A stretch of DNA of 64,000 bases from Mesorhizobium hawassense (GTDB lineage: Bacteria; Pseudomonadota; Alphaproteobacteria; Rhizobiales; Rhizobiaceae): positions 186,001 through 250,000 of the forward strand of contig NZ_QMBP01000003.1 of assembly GCF_003289945.1 (NCBI RefSeq), in the 5' to 3' direction. Positions 42,107 through 50,864 of the stretch are shown piece after piece (the first letter of the stretch is position 1; the number at the start of each line of letters is the position of its first letter). The translations under genes and the position numbers were made by a program. The notes beneath the pieces are model-generated. The model was not told the origin of the DNA and made no database searches. It saw only the letters and a list, made by a program, of their open reading frames with translations.

Positions 42107-42431
42107 GATGGAAGACCTCGTCCATCGTCGCCCACCACTCGCCTTCCTTGCGGGTCTTCAGCGGCTCCTGGCAGGGCATGCAGACCGCCCACCATTCCTG
42201 CGTCTTCGGGTCGGCGGCCATTCGGGCCATGTCTGCGGCATAATCGGTGCCGTGATACTCGAAATAGGAGAACAGGAGGTTTTCCGGCCGCTTCAGATAG
42301 ATCGAGTAGTTCTTTATGTTGCAGGTCGAGATCATGCTGAGAACGTCCGGCCAGACGGCGGCGTGGAGGCGGACATATTCCTCGACCTTCTCGGGCTTCA
42401 GCCCGAGCACCATGCCCATGCGCTGCATCAT
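42099..42431 (-). CDS. L-rhamnose/L-fucose mutarotase-like protein (RhaM family)
   Basis: A 110-aa ferredoxin-like-fold protein: G-M-V-L-G-L-K-P-E-K-V-E-E-Y near residue 6, L-H-A-A-V-W-P-D-V near 23 with the catalytic His, NYSIYLKRP near 40, and a late E-W-W-A-T-M. The family interconverts anomers of 6-deoxy sugars such as L-rhamnose and L-fucose. In this operon L-fucose is the likely substrate. Two adjacent ATGs (42431 and 42428) are possible starts, with GGAGGCGG just upstream. Confidence 0.88.
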   Translation of the reverse strand: MMQRMGMVLGLKPEKVEEYVRLHAAVWPDVLSMISTCNIKNYSIYLKRPENLLFSYFEYHGTDYAADMARMAADPKTQEWWAVCMPCQEPLKTRKEGEWWATMDEVFHHD

Positions 42432-42438
42432 CCGCCTC

Positions 42439-43551
42439 CTATTTCACGATCGCCGTGGTGAACTCGGCGATGCTTCTTGCCTTGACTGCGTCCCAGTCCC
42501 AGTCGATGCCGATGCCCGGCTCGCTCGGCGCCAGCGCATGACCATTCTCGATGCGCATCTTCCCGCCCGTCAACTCATCGAGCTGCGGGATGTATTCAAC
42601 ATATTTGCCGTTCTGGATAGCGCAGGTGAGGCTGACATGCAGTTCCATGAGGAAATGCGGGCAGACCGGCATGTCGAAGGCCTCGGCGGCATGGGCGACT
42701 TTCAGCCAGGGCGTGATGCCGCCGATGCGGCCGACATCGACCTGGACGATGCTGCAGCCGCCTTTCTGCATGTACTCGCGAAAGTGCCTGATCGAATAGA
42801 GCGACTCGCCGACCGCGATCGGCGTCGCCGTCGAATTCGACAGCCGCACGTGGCCGTCGATGTCGTCGGCCGGCAGCGGCTCCTCGATCCAGGCGAGATC
42901 GAGCTCGCGCAGCCGCTCGGCGCGGCGGATCGCCTCGTCGACCGAAAAGCCCTGGTTGCAGTCGGTCATGATCTCGTAGCCGTCGCCGACCGCCTTGCGC
43001 ACCGCAGACAGCCGCGAAAAATCCTCGGAGCCGTGCGGCTTGCCGATCTTGACCTTGGAACCGGTGAACCCCTTCGCCTTCGCCGCCAGCGCATCATCGA
43101 CCAGCGCCTCTGTCTCGATATGCAGCCAGCCGCCCTCAGTGGTGTAGAGCGGGCAGCGGTCCTTGGCGCCGCCGGCGAGCTTCCAGAGCGGCAGGTTCTG
43201 CTTTCTTGCGCGCAGATCCCAAAGTGCCGTGTCGATGGCGGCGAGCGCGATCGCGGTGATGGCGCCGATGGTGGTGGCATGGGTGGCGAATTCGAGATCG
43301 TGCCAGATCGCCTCGATCTGGTCGGCGTCGCGGCCGATCAGGCGCGGCGCGAGATGGTCGGCCAGAAGCCGCATCACCGACGAGCCGCCGGTGCCGATCG
43401 TGTAGCTGTAGCCGGTGCCAGACGCGCCGTCGGAATCGGTAATGGTGACGATCGGCGTTTCCTGGCTGACGAAGCTCTGGATTGCGTCCGTGCGTTTCAC
43501 CTTCGGCACGAGGTCGACCATGCGCAGTTCGATCTTCTCGATTTTCGCCAT
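42439..43551 (-). CDS. Enolase-superfamily (mandelate racemase group) sugar-acid dehydratase
   Basis: A 370-aa enzyme distinct from the L-fuconate dehydratase in the same operon. A capping domain is followed by the barrel with F-T-G-S-K-V-K-I-G-K near residue 165 (the K-x-K motif), metal ligands in T-D-C-N-Q near 196 and W-I-E-E-P-L near 222, and G-E-S-L-Y. The catalytic-side His is in C-P-H-F-L near 301. Members act on sugar acids such as talarate, galactarate or lyxonate. The substrate is not known; an extra dehydratase suggests that the operon handles more than L-fucose. Confidence 0.82.
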   Translation of the reverse strand: MAKIEKIELRMVDLVPKVKRTDAIQSFVSQETPIVTITDSDGASGTGYSYTIGTGGSSVMRLLADHLAPRLIGRDADQIEAIWHDLEFATHATTIGAITAIALAAIDTALWDLRARKQNLPLWKLAGGAKDRCPLYTTEGGWLHIETEALVDDALAAKAKGFTGSKVKIGKPHGSEDFSRLSAVRKAVGDGYEIMTDCNQGFSVDEAIRRAERLRELDLAWIEEPLPADDIDGHVRLSNSTATPIAVGESLYSIRHFREYMQKGGCSIVQVDVGRIGGITPWLKVAHAAEAFDMPVCPHFLMELHVSLTCAIQNGKYVEYIPQLDELTGGKMRIENGHALAPSEPGIGIDWDWDAVKARSIAEFTTAIVK

Positions 43552-43552
43552 G

Positions 43553-44650
43553 TCAGTCCCTCAGCGATTTGCCGGTCTCGGCGGAGAACAGATGCGCGCG
43601 GCTCAAGTCGAAGCTCATGCCGATCCTGTCGCCGGCCTTAAGCGGCTTCGGGTTGAGCATGCGCGACACCCAGTCGGTGCCGTTGAACTCGGCGAAAACC
43701 AGCGTCTCGTTGCCGAGCGGCTCGGTGATGCTGACCGGCAGCTCGACGCGGTGGACTTCGGTTTCGCCGCCTGAACTCAGGCCGTGGCCGGCGGGGTAAA
43801 AATCGTCCGGGCGGATGCCGAACACGACCTTGTCGCCGGCCGATGTCTTCGACTTGAACTGGGCGGGCAGCGGCAGGCTGTCGCCGCCGCTGAACATTAG
43901 CCTGCCATCGCTTACCGTCGCCTCGTGCAGGTTCATCGGCGGCGAGCCGATGAAGCCGGCGACGAAGCGGGTCGCCGGCCGGCTGAACACCTCGTCCGGC
44001 GTGCCGACCTGCTCGATATGGCCTGCGCGCATGATGACGATGCGGTCGGCCAGCGTCATCGCCTCGACCTGGTCGTGGGTGACGTAGATGACCGTCGACT
44101 TCACCTTGGCGTGCAGCTTCTTGATCTCGGTGCGCATCTGCGTGCGCAGCTTGGCGTCGAGGTTGGAGAGCGGCTCGTCGAACAGGAAGACATCGGGATC
44201 GCGCACGATGGCGCGGCCCATGGCGACGCGCTGGCGCTGGCCGCCGGAAAGCTGGGAGGGGCGGCGATCAAGCAGCTCATCGAGACCGAGGATAGCGGAG
44301 GCCTCGGCGACGCGCCTGTCCATGTCGTCCTTGGCGGCGCCCGCGATCTTGAGCGAGAAGCCGAGATTCTCGCGCACCGTCATATGCGGGTAGAGCGCGT
44401 AGGACTGGAACACCATCGATATGTTGCGCGAGCGCGGCGGCAGGTCGTTGACCACGCGGCCGCCGATGTCGATGTTGCCGCCGCTGATATCCTCGAGACC
44501 GGCGATCATGCGCAACGTGGTCGACTTGCCGCAGCCCGACGGACCGACCAACGCGATGAATTCGCGGTCGGCGATGTCGAGATCGATGCCGTGCACGATC
44601 CCGATATTGCCGTAGCGCTTGGTGAGCTTTTTCAGCGAAACCGTTGCCAT
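43553..44650 (-). CDS. Sugar ABC transporter ATP-binding protein (UgpC/MalK type)
   Basis: A 365-aa CUT1 ATPase with Walker A GPSGCGKST at about 36-44, Q-loop F-Q-S-Y-A-L-Y-P-H-M near 80, signature LSGGQRQR at about 133-140, Walker B V-F-L-F-D-E-P near 153 and a TOBE-type tail. It follows the MalG-type permease by 4 bp and precedes the enolase-superfamily gene by 1 bp. It is clearly paralogous to the ATPase at 715-1782. This one energises the fucose-type transporter encoded upstream. Confidence 0.95.
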   Translation of the reverse strand: MATVSLKKLTKRYGNIGIVHGIDLDIADREFIALVGPSGCGKSTTLRMIAGLEDISGGNIDIGGRVVNDLPPRSRNISMVFQSYALYPHMTVRENLGFSLKIAGAAKDDMDRRVAEASAILGLDELLDRRPSQLSGGQRQRVAMGRAIVRDPDVFLFDEPLSNLDAKLRTQMRTEIKKLHAKVKSTVIYVTHDQVEAMTLADRIVIMRAGHIEQVGTPDEVFSRPATRFVAGFIGSPPMNLHEATVSDGRLMFSGGDSLPLPAQFKSKTSAGDKVVFGIRPDDFYPAGHGLSSGGETEVHRVELPVSITEPLGNETLVFAEFNGTDWVSRMLNPKPLKAGDRIGMSFDLSRAHLFSAETGKSLRD

Positions 44651-44654
44651 GAAG

Positions 44655-45530
44655 TCAACCTTTCACCGCGCCGGAGGTCAGGCCGCCGACGAGGTGTTTC
44701 TGGACGATGTAGGTGAGGGTCAGCGCCGGGATGATCATCACCACCGCCAGCGCGCACATGCCGCGCCAGTCGATGGTGAACTCGGCCGTGTAGTCGAGCA
44801 GCCCGACGGGCAACGTCTTGGAATTGACGGAACGGGTCAGCTGCGAGGCCAGCGCGAACTCGTTCCAGCAGGTGAGGAAGGCGAAGATCGCGGCCGAGGC
44901 GATGCCGGGCCGCGCCAGCGGGAACTCGACCTGCCAGAACGCCTGCCAGCGGGTGCAGCCGTCGATCTGGGCTGCCTCGGCGAGGTCCTTCGGCACCTGG
45001 CGGAAGAAGCCGTCGATCAACCAGATGGTGAAGGGGATGTTCAATGCGACATAGGCGAGGATCATGCCGAAATGCGTGTCGATGATGCCGAGGCGCGCAT
45101 AGACGAAGAACAGCGGCAGCGACATGGCGATGCCGGGCACGGTGCGCGTCAGCATCAGGCCGAGGAACATGCCGGACTTGCCGCGAAACCGGTAGCGCGC
45201 GAAGGCATAGCCGCCGGCCATGCCGATGGCGACCGCGATCACTGTCGAAGTGACCGAGATGATCAGCGAGTTGCGGAAATAGTCGAGCACGGGGATGCCG
45301 CCTTTGCCGATGCCGCTGAACATCGCGATATAGGCATCGAAGGAGAGCTGCTGCGGGACCCACACCGGCGGCTTGGCCATGATCTCGACCGTGGGCCTCA
45401 GCGACGACAGCACGATCCAGATGCCCGGCAGGCAGATCAAGAGCATTGCGAGGAACAGGCCGACTCGGTGCGCGACGGTCAGCGCGCGGCGGGTGAGGCG
45501 GGCGGAGGCGTTCTCGTCCATCGTCACCAC
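44655..45530 (-). CDS. Sugar ABC transporter permease (MalG type), fucose-type operon
   Basis: A 291-aa six-helix permease with the EAA motif L-A-E-A-A-Q-I-D-G-C at about 185-194 and a C-terminal G-A-V-K-G. It overlaps the preceding permease by 7 bp, indicating coupling, and lies 4 bp from the ATPase. Together with 45524-46420 and the binding protein at 46541-47857 it completes a dedicated importer. Confidence 0.92.
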   Translation of the reverse strand: MVTMDENASARLTRRALTVAHRVGLFLAMLLICLPGIWIVLSSLRPTVEIMAKPPVWVPQQLSFDAYIAMFSGIGKGGIPVLDYFRNSLIISVTSTVIAVAIGMAGGYAFARYRFRGKSGMFLGLMLTRTVPGIAMSLPLFFVYARLGIIDTHFGMILAYVALNIPFTIWLIDGFFRQVPKDLAEAAQIDGCTRWQAFWQVEFPLARPGIASAAIFAFLTCWNEFALASQLTRSVNSKTLPVGLLDYTAEFTIDWRGMCALAVVMIIPALTLTYIVQKHLVGGLTSGAVKG

Positions 45531-46420
45531 TCCGCGCCGATCTGCGCGCGCGCCGCGGCGAGCTTGTTGTAGAAATAGACGGTGAAGGCGATCGACAGCA
45601 GGATCGAGAAATAGGCCATGGCGTTGGCGAGACCCATGCGGGCGTCGCTATAGGCGGTGCGCCCGACCAGCGTCCATAAGAGCTCGGTGCGGCCAGCGGG
45701 GCCGCCGTCGGTCATGATCTTGACGATGTCATAGGCGCGCGCCACGTCGAGCGAACGGATCGTCATGGCGATATAGGCAAAGGGCATGACGAACGGCCAG
45801 GTCACATAACGGAAGGTCTGCCAGGGCGTGCAGCCATCGACGCGCGCCGCCTCGATCGGCTCCTTCGGCATGGCGAGCAGGCCGGCCAGGATCAGGATGG
45901 CGAAGATCGAGGTCGACGACCAGACTTCGGCGATGGTGATGGCGGTGAAGGCGAGATGGCTTTCGATCAGCCAAGGAATGGCGTCCTGCGTAATGCCGAA
46001 CGACTGCAGCGCGTTGTTCACCAGGCCGATATTGTCATTGAACATGAACTTGAACTGGAAGCCGACCAGGATCGGCGAGAACATCATCGGGAACATCATC
46101 AGCGTGCGCAGGATGCGCTGGCCGCGCGTCGCCTTCTCAACCAGCATCGCCAGGCCGAGGCCGAGCAGCATTTCGAGATTGAGCGCGACGGTGAGCAGAA
46201 GCACTGTTCTACCGAAGGCATACCAGAAGTCCGGATTGCTCAGGATAGAGACGTAGTTTCTGAAGCCGATCAGCACGAAGAAGGTCTCGGGCCGGGTCAG
46301 CCGAAACGGCGTGAAACTTGAATAGAGCGACAAAAGCAGCGGCACGAGCACCACCGCCGCCAGCACGACGAAGGCCGGCAGCAGAAGAAGAATCGGCGCG
46401 GATGGCTTGAAGCCCTTCAT
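45524..46420 (-). CDS. Sugar ABC transporter permease (MalF type), fucose-type operon
   Basis: A 298-aa permease beginning MKGFKPSAPILLLLPAF, with a second helix region near residue 80 and the EAA motif I-E-A-A-R-V-D-G-C at about 196-204. I chose the ATG at 46420 because AGGA lies upstream; a further in-frame ATG at 46477 would put poorly conserved residues ahead of the first helix. It is separated from the binding-protein gene by 120 bp that contain a strong stem-loop. Confidence 0.9.
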   Translation of the reverse strand: MKGFKPSAPILLLLPAFVVLAAVVLVPLLLSLYSSFTPFRLTRPETFFVLIGFRNYVSILSNPDFWYAFGRTVLLLTVALNLEMLLGLGLAMLVEKATRGQRILRTLMMFPMMFSPILVGFQFKFMFNDNIGLVNNALQSFGITQDAIPWLIESHLAFTAITIAEVWSSTSIFAILILAGLLAMPKEPIEAARVDGCTPWQTFRYVTWPFVMPFAYIAMTIRSLDVARAYDIVKIMTDGGPAGRTELLWTLVGRTAYSDARMGLANAMAYFSILLSIAFTVYFYNKLAAARAQIGAEW

Positions 46421-46496
46421 CGGGATCCTGTTGGCGAAGTGAACTGATCCAACCGCGGCCGAAACCGAGGATGGCATATTTCGCGAGGCTACGCGG

Positions 46497-46523
46497 CCGC
46501 CTCCCCGGTTTGCGGGGAGGCGG
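46497..46523 (-). terminator. Intercistronic stem-loop after the fucose-type binding protein gene
   Basis: CCGCCTCCCCG (46497-46507) pairs perfectly with CGGGGAGGCGG (46513-46523) around the 5-base loop GTTTG. It lies between the binding-protein stop and the first permease. There is no U-tract, so it is probably a message stabiliser or partial attenuator, like the hairpin between araF and araG. Confidence 0.7.
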
Positions 46524-46540
46524 TTGCGGGGCGCGGCTGC

Positions 46541-47857
46541 CTAGAGCTTGCCAGCGTCCTGGAGGATCTGCGTTGCCTTGGCGGCGGCGTCGTCGAGCGC
46601 CTGCTTCGACGTCTTGTCGCCGAGGATGGCGGCCTGCAGCTCCGGATAGACGGCGTTGGAAATCTCGATCCATTCCGGGGTCTGCGGCACCGGGAAGGCA
46701 TTCTTGGCGGCTTCCTGGAAGGCCTGCAGCACTTCGGTCTTGTACGGATCGGATTTCGCCTGCTCGATGTCCCATTCCCACACCTTGGTGCGGGTGGGCA
46801 GCGGGCCGGCAGCGGCTTCCAGCTTCTGGCTGTCCTCGTTGGTCAGCCACCAGACCAGCGAGGCGGCGGCCTCCTTGTTGGCGCAGTTCTCGGTGACCGA
46901 GAAGCCATGCGCGCCGGACCAGCCCGAGCGCTTGCCGGACGAACCCTTGGGCTGAACCTTGACGCCGACATTGCCGGCGACCTTGGACGACTTCGGATCG
47001 TTGAAAAAGCCGGCCCAGCCCGGCCAGTCAAGGTTGATCGCCACGGTGCCGGAAGCAAAGCCCTGGCCGAGATCGTCCCACAGATAGTTGGTGGTGCCGG
47101 CCGGCACGGCCTTGGCCTTGTAAAGGTTGACGAACCAGTCGAGCGCCTTGACGCCGGCCTCGGAATTGAAGGCGGGCTTGCCATCCTTGTCGAGATACTC
47201 ACCGCCGTCGGCGATCACCATCTCGTAGAAGCGGCCGTTGATCGCCTCTTCCTTGCCGGCATATTGGGTGCCGTAGAAATCGGGCGGGCTGGCGAAGAAT
47301 TCGGCCTGCTGCGCCATCTCGTCGAACGTATCCGGCGGCGCGAGTTCCTCGCCGTATTTATCCTTGTAGGCCTTCTTCTTGGCTTCGTCCTGGTAGAGGC
47401 TCTTCTGATAATAGAGAGCGGAGACGTCGAACTGCGCGCGCGGCAGCATCACCAACTTGCCGTCCAGCGTGCCGGCGGCAACGTTGGACGGGACGAAGGC
47501 GTCGATCTCCTCCTTCGGCAGCAGCTTGGCGAGGTCGGTGTAGATGCCCGGATATTGCGGCGCGAACGAGGTGTGGTTGGAGCCGACGCACCAGGTGATC
47601 GAGTTGGAGGCGATGTCCGACTTGATCTCCTTGTCGAGATCGAAATGGTTCTTCTTCGACAGGATGTTGACCTTGGCGCCGGTCAATTTCTCCCACTCGG
47701 GAATGCGCTCGTAGAGCTTCTCATATTGCTGGCCGCCGATCAGCTTGGCGTCGATCGTCACGCCCGGAAATTTGCCGGGCAGATCGGCTGAAAACGCCGT
47801 GCCACCCAGCAGCAGCCCGGCCAGGCCGGCGGATATGCCTAGAAGCAGTCTCGTCAT
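46541..47857 (-). CDS. Extracellular sugar-binding protein, fucose-type operon
   Basis: A 438-aa family 1 binding protein. Signal peptide M-T-R-L-L-L-G-I-S-A-G-L-A-G-L-L-L-G-G-T with a F-S-A cleavage region, then a mature part with V-T-I-D-A-K-L-I-G-G near residue 35. Family features such as N-L-D-W-P-G-W-A-G-F-F near 275 and W-S-G-A-H-G-F-S-V-T near 318 are visible. It is the first gene of the ten-gene fucose-type operon and is divergent from an IclR regulator. The ligand is expected to be L-fucose or a related 6-deoxy sugar or sugar acid; this is from context only. Confidence 0.92.
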   Translation of the reverse strand: MTRLLLGISAGLAGLLLGGTAFSADLPGKFPGVTIDAKLIGGQQYEKLYERIPEWEKLTGAKVNILSKKNHFDLDKEIKSDIASNSITWCVGSNHTSFAPQYPGIYTDLAKLLPKEEIDAFVPSNVAAGTLDGKLVMLPRAQFDVSALYYQKSLYQDEAKKKAYKDKYGEELAPPDTFDEMAQQAEFFASPPDFYGTQYAGKEEAINGRFYEMVIADGGEYLDKDGKPAFNSEAGVKALDWFVNLYKAKAVPAGTTNYLWDDLGQGFASGTVAINLDWPGWAGFFNDPKSSKVAGNVGVKVQPKGSSGKRSGWSGAHGFSVTENCANKEAAASLVWWLTNEDSQKLEAAAGPLPTRTKVWEWDIEQAKSDPYKTEVLQAFQEAAKNAFPVPQTPEWIEISNAVYPELQAAILGDKTSKQALDDAAAKATQILQDAGKL

Positions 47858-47916
47858 GTTCTCCTCCCATGAGCCTGCGGCGACGGCCCGCAGGATGCGG
47901 AACCGCGCCGATCAGG

Positions 47917-47999
47917 TTTCATTCATATGCAAATAGCATTTTCATTCCCGGGTCAAGCCGATTATGCTTCCCGCCGAATGAAGTTCATGCATATATGCA
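47917..47999. promoter_or_regulatory. Divergent promoter with IclR-type candidate operators
   Basis: TTTCATTC occurs at 47917-47924 and 47940-47947 (23 bp apart) and in inverted form as GAATGAAG at 47976-47983. TGCATATATGCA (47988-47999) is a perfect 12-bp palindrome. They lie between the binding-protein gene (starting at 47857) and the IclR gene (starting at 48024), where an IclR regulator would act on both. Confidence 0.5.
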
Positions 48000-48023
48000 G
48001 GTCGAAATTCACTGGAGGGATCG

Positions 48024-48812
48024 GTGGCAGAGGAAGAAGACGGAGATCGCTACCGCGCGCCCGCGCTCGACAAGGGCCTGGACATCCTCGAGCTGCTGTC
48101 GAGCGTGGATGGCGGGCTGACGCAGGCGGAGATCGCCAAGCGGCTCGACCGCAGCCCGAACGAATTCTACCGCATGCTCGACCGCCTGGTGCGGCGCGGC
48201 TATGTCACCAAGATCGACGGCGACCGCTATTCGCTGACGCTCAAGCTGTTCGGGCTCGCGCAACTGCACGCGCCGGTGCGCCGGCTGGTGTCCTACGCAA
48301 CGCCGATCATGCGCGAACTGGCCGAAACCTCATGGCAGGCCAATCAATTGGTGGTGTTCGACCGCGGCGCCGCCGTGGTTATCGCGCAGCAGGAAGCGCC
48401 GCGCTACTGGGGTATCTCGATCCGCGTCGGCTCGCATATCAGCCTGTTCGACACCGGCTCCGGCCATGTGCTGCTCGCCTTCCGCTCGCCGGAAGAGCGC
48501 AAGATGATGATCGCCGAGCACCTGCAGAGCACCGAACAGCTCAACCTGACACCGGAGTTCTTCGCCCGCCTCGACCAGGTGCGCGACCGCGGCTACGAGA
48601 TGATGGCGTCGTTGCAGACGGCCGGCGTCTACAATCTCTCGACGCCGGTGCTCGGACCCGACGGCAGAGCCATCGCGGCGCTGACCATTCCCTATATCAC
48701 CCTCGTCAACGCGCCCACGGCGCCGGATATCACGCTGACGATTCGGCATCTTCAGGACGCCGCGGCGAGGCTATCGCAGCTCGCCGGGTCCGATGTGCCG
48801 CAATCATCCTAA
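48024..48812 (+). CDS. IclR-family transcriptional regulator
   Basis: A 262-aa IclR regulator. The N-terminal winged helix spans about residues 16-75: A-L-D-K-G-L-D-I-L-E-L-L, then E-I-A-K-R-L-D-R-S-P-N-E, and a recognition region. The C-terminal effector domain (about 90-250) has F-D-T-G-S-G-H-V-L-L-A-F near 153 and D-R-G-Y-E-M-M near 190, where IclR proteins bind small ligands. The start is GTG at 48024 with GGAGGG eight bases upstream. It is divergent from the fucose-type operon and 64 bp from the fuconolactonase, so it probably controls both. Confidence 0.92.
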   Translation: MAEEEDGDRYRAPALDKGLDILELLSSVDGGLTQAEIAKRLDRSPNEFYRMLDRLVRRGYVTKIDGDRYSLTLKLFGLAQLHAPVRRLVSYATPIMRELAETSWQANQLVVFDRGAAVVIAQQEAPRYWGISIRVGSHISLFDTGSGHVLLAFRSPEERKMMIAEHLQSTEQLNLTPEFFARLDQVRDRGYEMMASLQTAGVYNLSTPVLGPDGRAIAALTIPYITLVNAPTAPDITLTIRHLQDAAARLSQLAGSDVPQSS

Positions 48813-48876
48813 TTTCTTATTTGAATAATGGATTTTTAGGCGGGATATTGTCCGGCACAATGGAGGAGGCGCCGCC

Positions 48877-49716
48877 ATGATCATCGACACGCATCTGCAT
48901 CTCATCGACCAGAGCGCGCTTCGCTATCCATGGCTGGTCGGCGTGCCGGCATTGAACCGAGATTTCTCCTACGAGGAATATGCCGCCGATGCGCGGCGCT
49001 CAGGCATCGAAGGCGTGTTGCATATGGAGGTCGACGTAGACCCCGCCGACATCGCCGCCGAGACCGCTTATGTGAAATCGCTCGCCGGCCGGGCGGGCAG
49101 CCTGCTTCGAGGCGCGATCGCGTCCTGCCGTCCCGAGGAGGCCGGCTTCGAAACCTATCTTGAGACGGTCAAGGCAGAGCCGTTCGTCAAGGGTTTTCGC
49201 CGCGTGCTGCATGTGGTGCCCGATGATGTCTCGGAAGGTGCGCTGTTTCGCCAGAACATCAAGCGGCTGGCCGGCACCGGCCTGACCTTCGACCTGGTCG
49301 TGCTGCCGCATCAGATCCCGAAGGCGGTGGCGCTCGCCGATCTGGCGCCCGACGTCCAGTTCGTCCTCGACCATTGCGGCGTGCCCGACATCAAGGGCAA
49401 CGCCGAGCATCCGTGGCGCGAACATATGGAGGCAATCGCCAAGCGGCCGAACGTCACGGCCAAGATCTCCGGCGTCGTCGCCTATGCCGATCCGGCGACA
49501 TGGACGGTCGATACGCTTCGACCCTATGTCGAGCATACGATCAGAAGCTTCGGCTGGGACCGGGTGATCTGGGGCAGCGACTGGCCGGTCTGCACGCTGG
49601 GCGGCGGGCTGACGACCTGGATTGCCGCCACGCACGCGCTGTTGGCCGGAACAAGCGAGTCGGAGCGAGCGCGCCTGCTGTCCGGCAATGCTCGCCGCCT
49701 GTGGCGGCTCAATTAG
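48877..49716 (+). CDS. Amidohydrolase: probable L-fucono-1,5-lactonase
   Basis: A 279-aa metal-dependent hydrolase of the COG3618 type. The N-terminal M-I-I-D-T-H-L-H-L has the H-x-H metal pair, and V-K-G-F-R-R-V-L-H near residue 105, F-V-L-D-H-C-G-V-P near 166, K-I-S-G-V near 195 and W-G-S-D-W-P-V near 230 supply the remaining conserved elements. These are the markers of the L-fuconolactonase/L-rhamnono-lactonase family. It completes the lactone step between a fucose dehydrogenase and L-fuconate dehydratase. The ATG at 48877 has GGAGG upstream. The stop overlaps the convergent binding-protein-like gene by 4 bp. Confidence 0.85.
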   Translation: MIIDTHLHLIDQSALRYPWLVGVPALNRDFSYEEYAADARRSGIEGVLHMEVDVDPADIAAETAYVKSLAGRAGSLLRGAIASCRPEEAGFETYLETVKAEPFVKGFRRVLHVVPDDVSEGALFRQNIKRLAGTGLTFDLVVLPHQIPKAVALADLAPDVQFVLDHCGVPDIKGNAEHPWREHMEAIAKRPNVTAKISGVVAYADPATWTVDTLRPYVEHTIRSFGWDRVIWGSDWPVCTLGGGLTTWIAATHALLAGTSESERARLLSGNARRLWRLN

Positions 49717-50864
49717 CCGACGGCGGCCGGCGCGAAACTCTCTCTGAAGAGGCGGTTGATGTCGGCGACGACACGCCTGGCGTCCTGCCTGCCGGCAAGA
49801 CCTTCATTGACCCGGTCGGACGCCTGCTCCTGGAAGGCCATGTAGCCGTTGTGGCGCGGGCGGACCCAGGCGCCTTTAAGCGTCGCCCTGGTCGCGCGAT
49901 AGAAATCGCCGGTCGCGGCGTTGACGGCATCATCCTCCCAGGCCGCGGCATGGCCGGGCTGGCCGCCGGCGGCGGCGTAAGGCCCGCGCTGCACGTCACC
50001 GCTGGCGATCCAGTAGGCGAAGTCGATCGCCGCGTCGCGCGCGGCGGAAAAAGCCGAGACGGCAATGCCGGTACCGCCGAGCGCCGAGCCGACCGGGCCG
50101 TCGCCGCCGGCGACAGGCATGTCGGCAAAAGCGAGACGGTGCGGCCGGAAACCCGCCACGGCATAAGGAACATAGCCGTAGACCAGCGGCGTGCAGGCAA
50201 TACGCGATCCGGACTCCGCCATCCTTTCGAACACCGCGATCGGGTCCATCGTCAGGCACGCGGGATCGACGAGCGACGCGATCTCACGCAGCATTTCGAA
50301 AGCGGTTTCGCCGGTCTCGCCATAGACCAGGTCGGCCGAACCGTCGACCGTGCATGGCCGGCCGAGCTCGGCGGCCAACGTGTAGAAGCACATCAGCGAA
50401 TGCGGCGGCCTGAGCGGCAAGAGCACGCGGCCCTGCTCGGCAAGCGCCAGCACTTCGGTCCAGATTTTCGGCGCGCCCTCGATCAGATCGGGTCGCCAAG
50501 CCTGCACCTGAGTGGCGGCATCGATCGGGAAACCCCACTGCCGGCCCTGCCAGGTGTAGCTCGGATAGGATTGGCCGACGCTTGCCCTGGCCAGCGCTTC
50601 GCGCTCCGCCTCGCGCCCAGGCACATCGAGCGGCACCAAGCATTTCTCGGCGGTGATCTGGCCGACATGCGGATGGTCGATGACGATCAGATCGTAAGCG
50701 CGGGCGAGTTCTTCGACAGGAAAGGACTCGAAATCCTGCAGCGAGCGCTTTTCCCATTCGACCGAGACGCCGGTCTTTTCCTGCCACAGAGCCGAGCACG
50801 CCACCATCGGGTCGTAGCCGCGCGGGTGGTTCCAGGTCATGCCTTTCAACGAAACACCGCTCAC
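49713..50864 (-). CDS. Solute-binding-protein homologue without a signal peptide
   Basis: A 383-aa protein of the extracellular family 1 binding-protein fold. It has F-P-I-D-A-A-T-Q-V-Q-A-W near residue 101, W-T-E-V-L-A-L-A near 128, a central S-R-I-A-C-T-P-L-V-Y-G-Y and a late F-A-Y-W-I-A-S-G-D-V-Q. Yet the start GTG at 50864 (V-S-G-V-S-L-K-G-M-T-W-N) leads straight into the fold with no hydrophobic export signal. The GTG overlaps the CoA-transferase stop by 4 bp, so the start is well fixed. It may act in the cytoplasm, perhaps presenting an acid or sugar to the CoA-transferase; that is inference. Confidence 0.82.
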   Translation of the reverse strand: MSGVSLKGMTWNHPRGYDPMVACSALWQEKTGVSVEWEKRSLQDFESFPVEELARAYDLIVIDHPHVGQITAEKCLVPLDVPGREAEREALARASVGQSYPSYTWQGRQWGFPIDAATQVQAWRPDLIEGAPKIWTEVLALAEQGRVLLPLRPPHSLMCFYTLAAELGRPCTVDGSADLVYGETGETAFEMLREIASLVDPACLTMDPIAVFERMAESGSRIACTPLVYGYVPYAVAGFRPHRLAFADMPVAGGDGPVGSALGGTGIAVSAFSAARDAAIDFAYWIASGDVQRGPYAAAGGQPGHAAAWEDDAVNAATGDFYRATRATLKGAWVRPRHNGYMAFQEQASDRVNEGLAGRQDARRVVADINRLFRESFAPAAVG

